Shown: positions 53,168 to 55,273 of the stretch, piece by piece
Numbering within the stretch: position 1 is the first letter of the stretch
Layout of the letters: each line of letters begins with the position of its first letter
DNA from: Cytidiella melzeri
Lineage: Eukaryota > Basidiomycota > Agaricomycetes > Polyporales > Irpicaceae
Assembly: GCA_022592445.1 (NCBI GenBank)
Contig: JABYQR010000301.1
Location: 1-55,273 of the forward strand
Length of the DNA stretch: 55,273 nucleotides
Reading direction: 5' to 3'
Translations under genes and position numbers: made by a program
Notes under the pieces: generated by a model
Database searches by the model: none
What the model was told of the DNA's origin: nothing
Seen by the model: the letters and a program-made list of their open reading frames with translations, nothing else

Positions 53168-55273
53168 TTATACACAGTAAATCGTAGCTGAGCGTATAGC
53201 TCGGGGATGATCGTCGTAGAATTTCTTGATCGCTTCTTGAGCGTGCGTGATGTTTTCTACAGGTTCCCATGTGTCGTCGTTTGGTCCGTAGCCTTTCCAG
53301 CGTATGTAATACTGAAGCTTTTTGGCACGACCTGTACGTCTTGACTTGAGAATCTTCTCGACTTCGTATTCTTCTTCTCCGTCGATGATATCTGGCGGAG
53401 GCATCTCCAGCTTTTGGCCTTCGAATTCAGGTTCGTTGTACGGTACCAACTTGCTTGCATGGAATACAGGGTGTATCCTTGGTGAACGTTCGGGCCATTC
53501 CAGTCTGAATGTGACCGGCGAGAGCTTTTCAGCAATCTTGAATGGGCCGTAGTACTTGGCTGACAGCTTATGTCCAGATTTTTGGTAGTCTCTCAGATCT
53601 AGCATGACCTGATCGCCTTCGTTGAAGGGGACCTTCTGGACGTGCTTGTCATAGTACCACTTCATGCGTTCAGCCGCAAGTTGTAACGCCGCCTTAGCAT
53701 GCTCTTGAGCTTGCAAGCGGTTCCACATGATGTCATTCATGTCAGACCTTTTCAGGTCCTTAGTGAGCGTTGGACCAGCTCTAGGGTGTCTGCCGTATTC
53801 GAGGTAGAAAGATGAGTGCTTAGTTCCCTCGTGCGCTGCATTGTTGTATGCGAACTCAGCCGAACTGAGCAGTCTAGCCCAGTCGTCATGTAGTTGATCA
53901 ACGTAACAACGCAGATACTGTTCGAGCGTTTGATTAACTCGTTCAGTTTGACCATCAGTCTGCGGATGATATGCAGTAGTCATTGTAGATTCTATCCCTA
54001 GCATTTTACACCATTCCTGGAATAAATCTGCTGCGAATTGTGGACCTCGGTCGGAAATGATTTGCAAAGGTAACCCGTGAAGGGTCCAGACTCTCTCATA
54101 GAGTAGAGCTGCAAGATCTTTTGCCGAGAACTCGTTTACAATAGGGAAGAAGTGCGCCCTTTTAGTCAGGCGGTCTACAACTACGCAGATAGCATTAAAG
54201 CCATCAGACTCCGGTAACTGAGTAATCAAATCGACAGTCATGATATCCCATGGTTCGGCCGGAACCGGATTAGGGATGAGTGGTCCATAAGGCTGTTGCG
54301 GACGAGTCTTCATCCGTTGACATGTGTCACAGCCTGTCACGTATTTCTTGACATCAGTGGTTAAACCTGGCCACCAGTAGTTTCTCGAGATCAGTTCGTA
54401 CGTTTTCCATCTGCCAGGATGTCCGGCAGAAGGTAGATCGTGATGCATCTGGATGATTTGGCGTCTCAGATCTAATTTCTGATCTTTGGGGATGTAGACT
54501 TTTCCACGGTATAGGAGTAATCCGTTCTCAAAATTCCATTCCTCTAGTGATTTCTTGAACTCCCTAGGACCAGAGTTAAGTAACTGCTGATAGTCCTTGG
54601 TAACTTCGTCGTTCATGAGTGCTTCCTTGACCCGTCTTAGGATTTCATCATCGTTGATAGGCGAGTCATGAGAGTTTTCGATAGCAGATATGGCAAAAAA
54701 CTCGGGTTTAAGGAGAATTTTGTCCTCGTTATCGGAATTTACCCCCTCTTCATGATCTGGCCTCCTGGACAGAGGATCTGCGGTAAGCATGGTCTTTCCG
54801 GGTTTGTGCCGGAGCACGAAATTAAATCGCGTGAGGTATAACGCCCATCGCGCTTGTCTCCGAGTCAGCTTCTGAGCATTCCTGAAATATGTCAGGTTTT
54901 GGTGATCCGACCATATTTCTACGGTAATCGGATGTCCCTCCAGATGTTGACGATACTCTTCCAGGGCGCGGATAATAGCCAACAACTCTTTATCGTATAT
55001 CTCATAATTACGTTCATGGACGTTGAGTGATTTAGAGTAGAAGGCTACTGGATGCCACAGCTTGTCAGCTGGGTCCAGTTGTGATAGTACCGCTCCTGTA
55101 GCAAAGTCGCTAGCGTCTGTTTCCAGACGGAAAGGGTTTTCGTCATCTGGTATCCTCAGAATGGGTGCTGACGTAAAAGCCTGTTTCAGACTTTGGAAGG
55201 CCTGTTCCTGAGCATCTTTCCAGATCCAGGATTGGTCCTTCTTTGTAAGAATAGTGAGCGGTTTCGCATGTTT
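53168..55273 (-). CDS. pol: Ty3-D pol: RNase H, integrase, chromodomain (open, continues outside)
   Basis: The frame is open for about 700 codons from the window edge to the stop at 53168-53170. It begins in the RT/RNase H connection (KKDQSWIWKDAQEQAF). RNase H has FRLETDASDFATGAVLSQ, YEIYDKELLAIIRALEEY and VEIWSDHQNLTYF. Integrase has the zinc finger DLPSAGHPGRWKTYEL with YVTGCDTCQRMK, and core blocks IMTVDLITQLPESDGF, IISDRGPQFAADLF and DGQTERVNQTLEQYL with an intact DDE triad. Then come KYYGPFKIAEKLSPVTF and a chromodomain (EYEVEKILKSRRTGRAKK, YYIRWKGYGPNDDTWEPVEN). Nothing visible prevents activity. Confidence 0.95.
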   Translation of the reverse strand, partial: KHAKPLTILTKKDQSWIWKDAQEQAFQSLKQAFTSAPILRIPDDENPFRLETDASDFATGAVLSQLDPADKLWHPVAFYSKSLNVHERNYEIYDKELLAIIRALEEYRQHLEGHPITVEIWSDHQNLTYFRNAQKLTRRQARWALYLTRFNFVLRHKPGKTMLTADPLSRRPDHEEGVNSDNEDKILLKPEFFAISAIENSHDSPINDDEILRRVKEALMNDEVTKDYQQLLNSGPREFKKSLEEWNFENGLLLYRGKVYIPKDQKLDLRRQIIQMHHDLPSAGHPGRWKTYELISRNYWWPGLTTDVKKYVTGCDTCQRMKTRPQQPYGPLIPNPVPAEPWDIMTVDLITQLPESDGFNAICVVVDRLTKRAHFFPIVNEFSAKDLAALLYERVWTLHGLPLQIISDRGPQFAADLFQEWCKMLGIESTMTTAYHPQTDGQTERVNQTLEQYLRCYVDQLHDDWARLLSSAEFAYNNAAHEGTKHSSFYLEYGRHPRAGPTLTKDLKRSDMNDIMWNRLQAQEHAKAALQLAAERMKWYYDKHVQKVPFNEGDQVMLDLRDYQKSGHKLSAKYYGPFKIAEKLSPVTFRLEWPERSPRIHPVFHASKLVPYNEPEFEGQKLEMPPPDIIDGEEEYEVEKILKSRRTGRAKKLQYYIRWKGYGPNDDTWEPVENITHAQEAIKKFYDDHPRAIRSATIYCV

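Larger units (their letters stand above)
52207..55273 (-). mobile_element. Ty3-D: Ty3/gypsy chromovirus, 3' part
   Basis: The minus-strand element enters from the right edge with an open pol frame and ends with purine tract AAGGGGGGGTAA and a 725-bp 3' LTR (52207-52931). The 5-bp flank left of it is GTACG (52202-52206), the expected target duplication to be found at the other end. Its LTR twin is the solo LTR at 48526-49251. The open frame suggests it is the youngest insertion here. Confidence 0.94.

Noticed and set aside
52985..53180. Plus-strand frame with a hydrophobic end antisense to the Ty3-D 3' region
   Set aside because: No ATG, about 60 codons, opposite strand to the element; likely chance.

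Overview
The window is a graveyard of nested transposable elements from a filamentous fungus, most likely a basidiomycete of the Agaricomycetes. Evidence for this is the short GT-AG introns (about 50-70 nt), chromodomain-bearing Ty3/gypsy elements, a Tad1/I-like LINE with RNase H, a PIF1-type Helitron helicase fragment, a PIF/Harbinger transposase and a decayed BTB/POZ gene. There are no rRNA or tRNA genes, no CRISPR arrays and nothing bacterial. One compact host-type gene (a 157-residue secreted protein at 11616-12089, minus strand) looks intact. Names Ty3-A to Ty3-E below are mine.

Layout. 1-3750: 3' part of Ty3-A (plus strand) with its 3' LTR. 3751-5310: two decayed genes of unknown function. 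5307-6955 and 13848-16807: a composite repeat with internal 143-bp satellite, ending in a Helitron-like CTAG|T terminus. 7566-9890: BTB/POZ pseudogene and a peptidase-like pseudogene, ending in the same terminus. 9895-11540: Harbinger transposase fragment lodged against a PIF1 helicase fragment. 11616-12295: secreted-protein gene. 12307-18150: repeats and the satellite. 18422-28392: Ty1/copia element (minus) split by a LINE (about 20515-26945, minus). 28770-29225: inverted repeat copy. 29230-30610: low complexity and palindromic repeats. 30961-33517: decayed multi-exon gene of unknown family, continuing at 51250-51441.

The right third is a clear nest. Ty3-C (33518-51244, minus, TSD GTCAT) sits inside the unknown gene. 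Ty3-B (35742-43679, plus, TSD CCAAG) sits inside Ty3-C, and so does a solo LTR of the Ty3-D family (48526-49251, TSD GCCAC). Ty3-E (from about 51442, plus) sits in the same gene and is cut by Ty3-D (52207 to beyond the window, minus), whose visible pol frame is fully open.

Most interesting biology. (1) Ty3-B, C and E are self-priming (Tf1/sushi type): the two bases TT after the LTR are followed by a 10-11 nt primer-binding site complementary to the predicted 5' end of the element's own RNA. (2) In Ty3-A, B and E the leader between the self-primer and a GT splice donor is repeated as the last 12-21 nt of a short intron-like segment inside the LTR, which suggests a way to carry an intron through reverse transcription. 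(3) In Ty3-B and E a second leader intron, when removed, would create the gag start codon A|TG. (4) Ty3-C carries four small, tightly packed, intact ORFs between pol and the polypurine tract, two with membrane segments.
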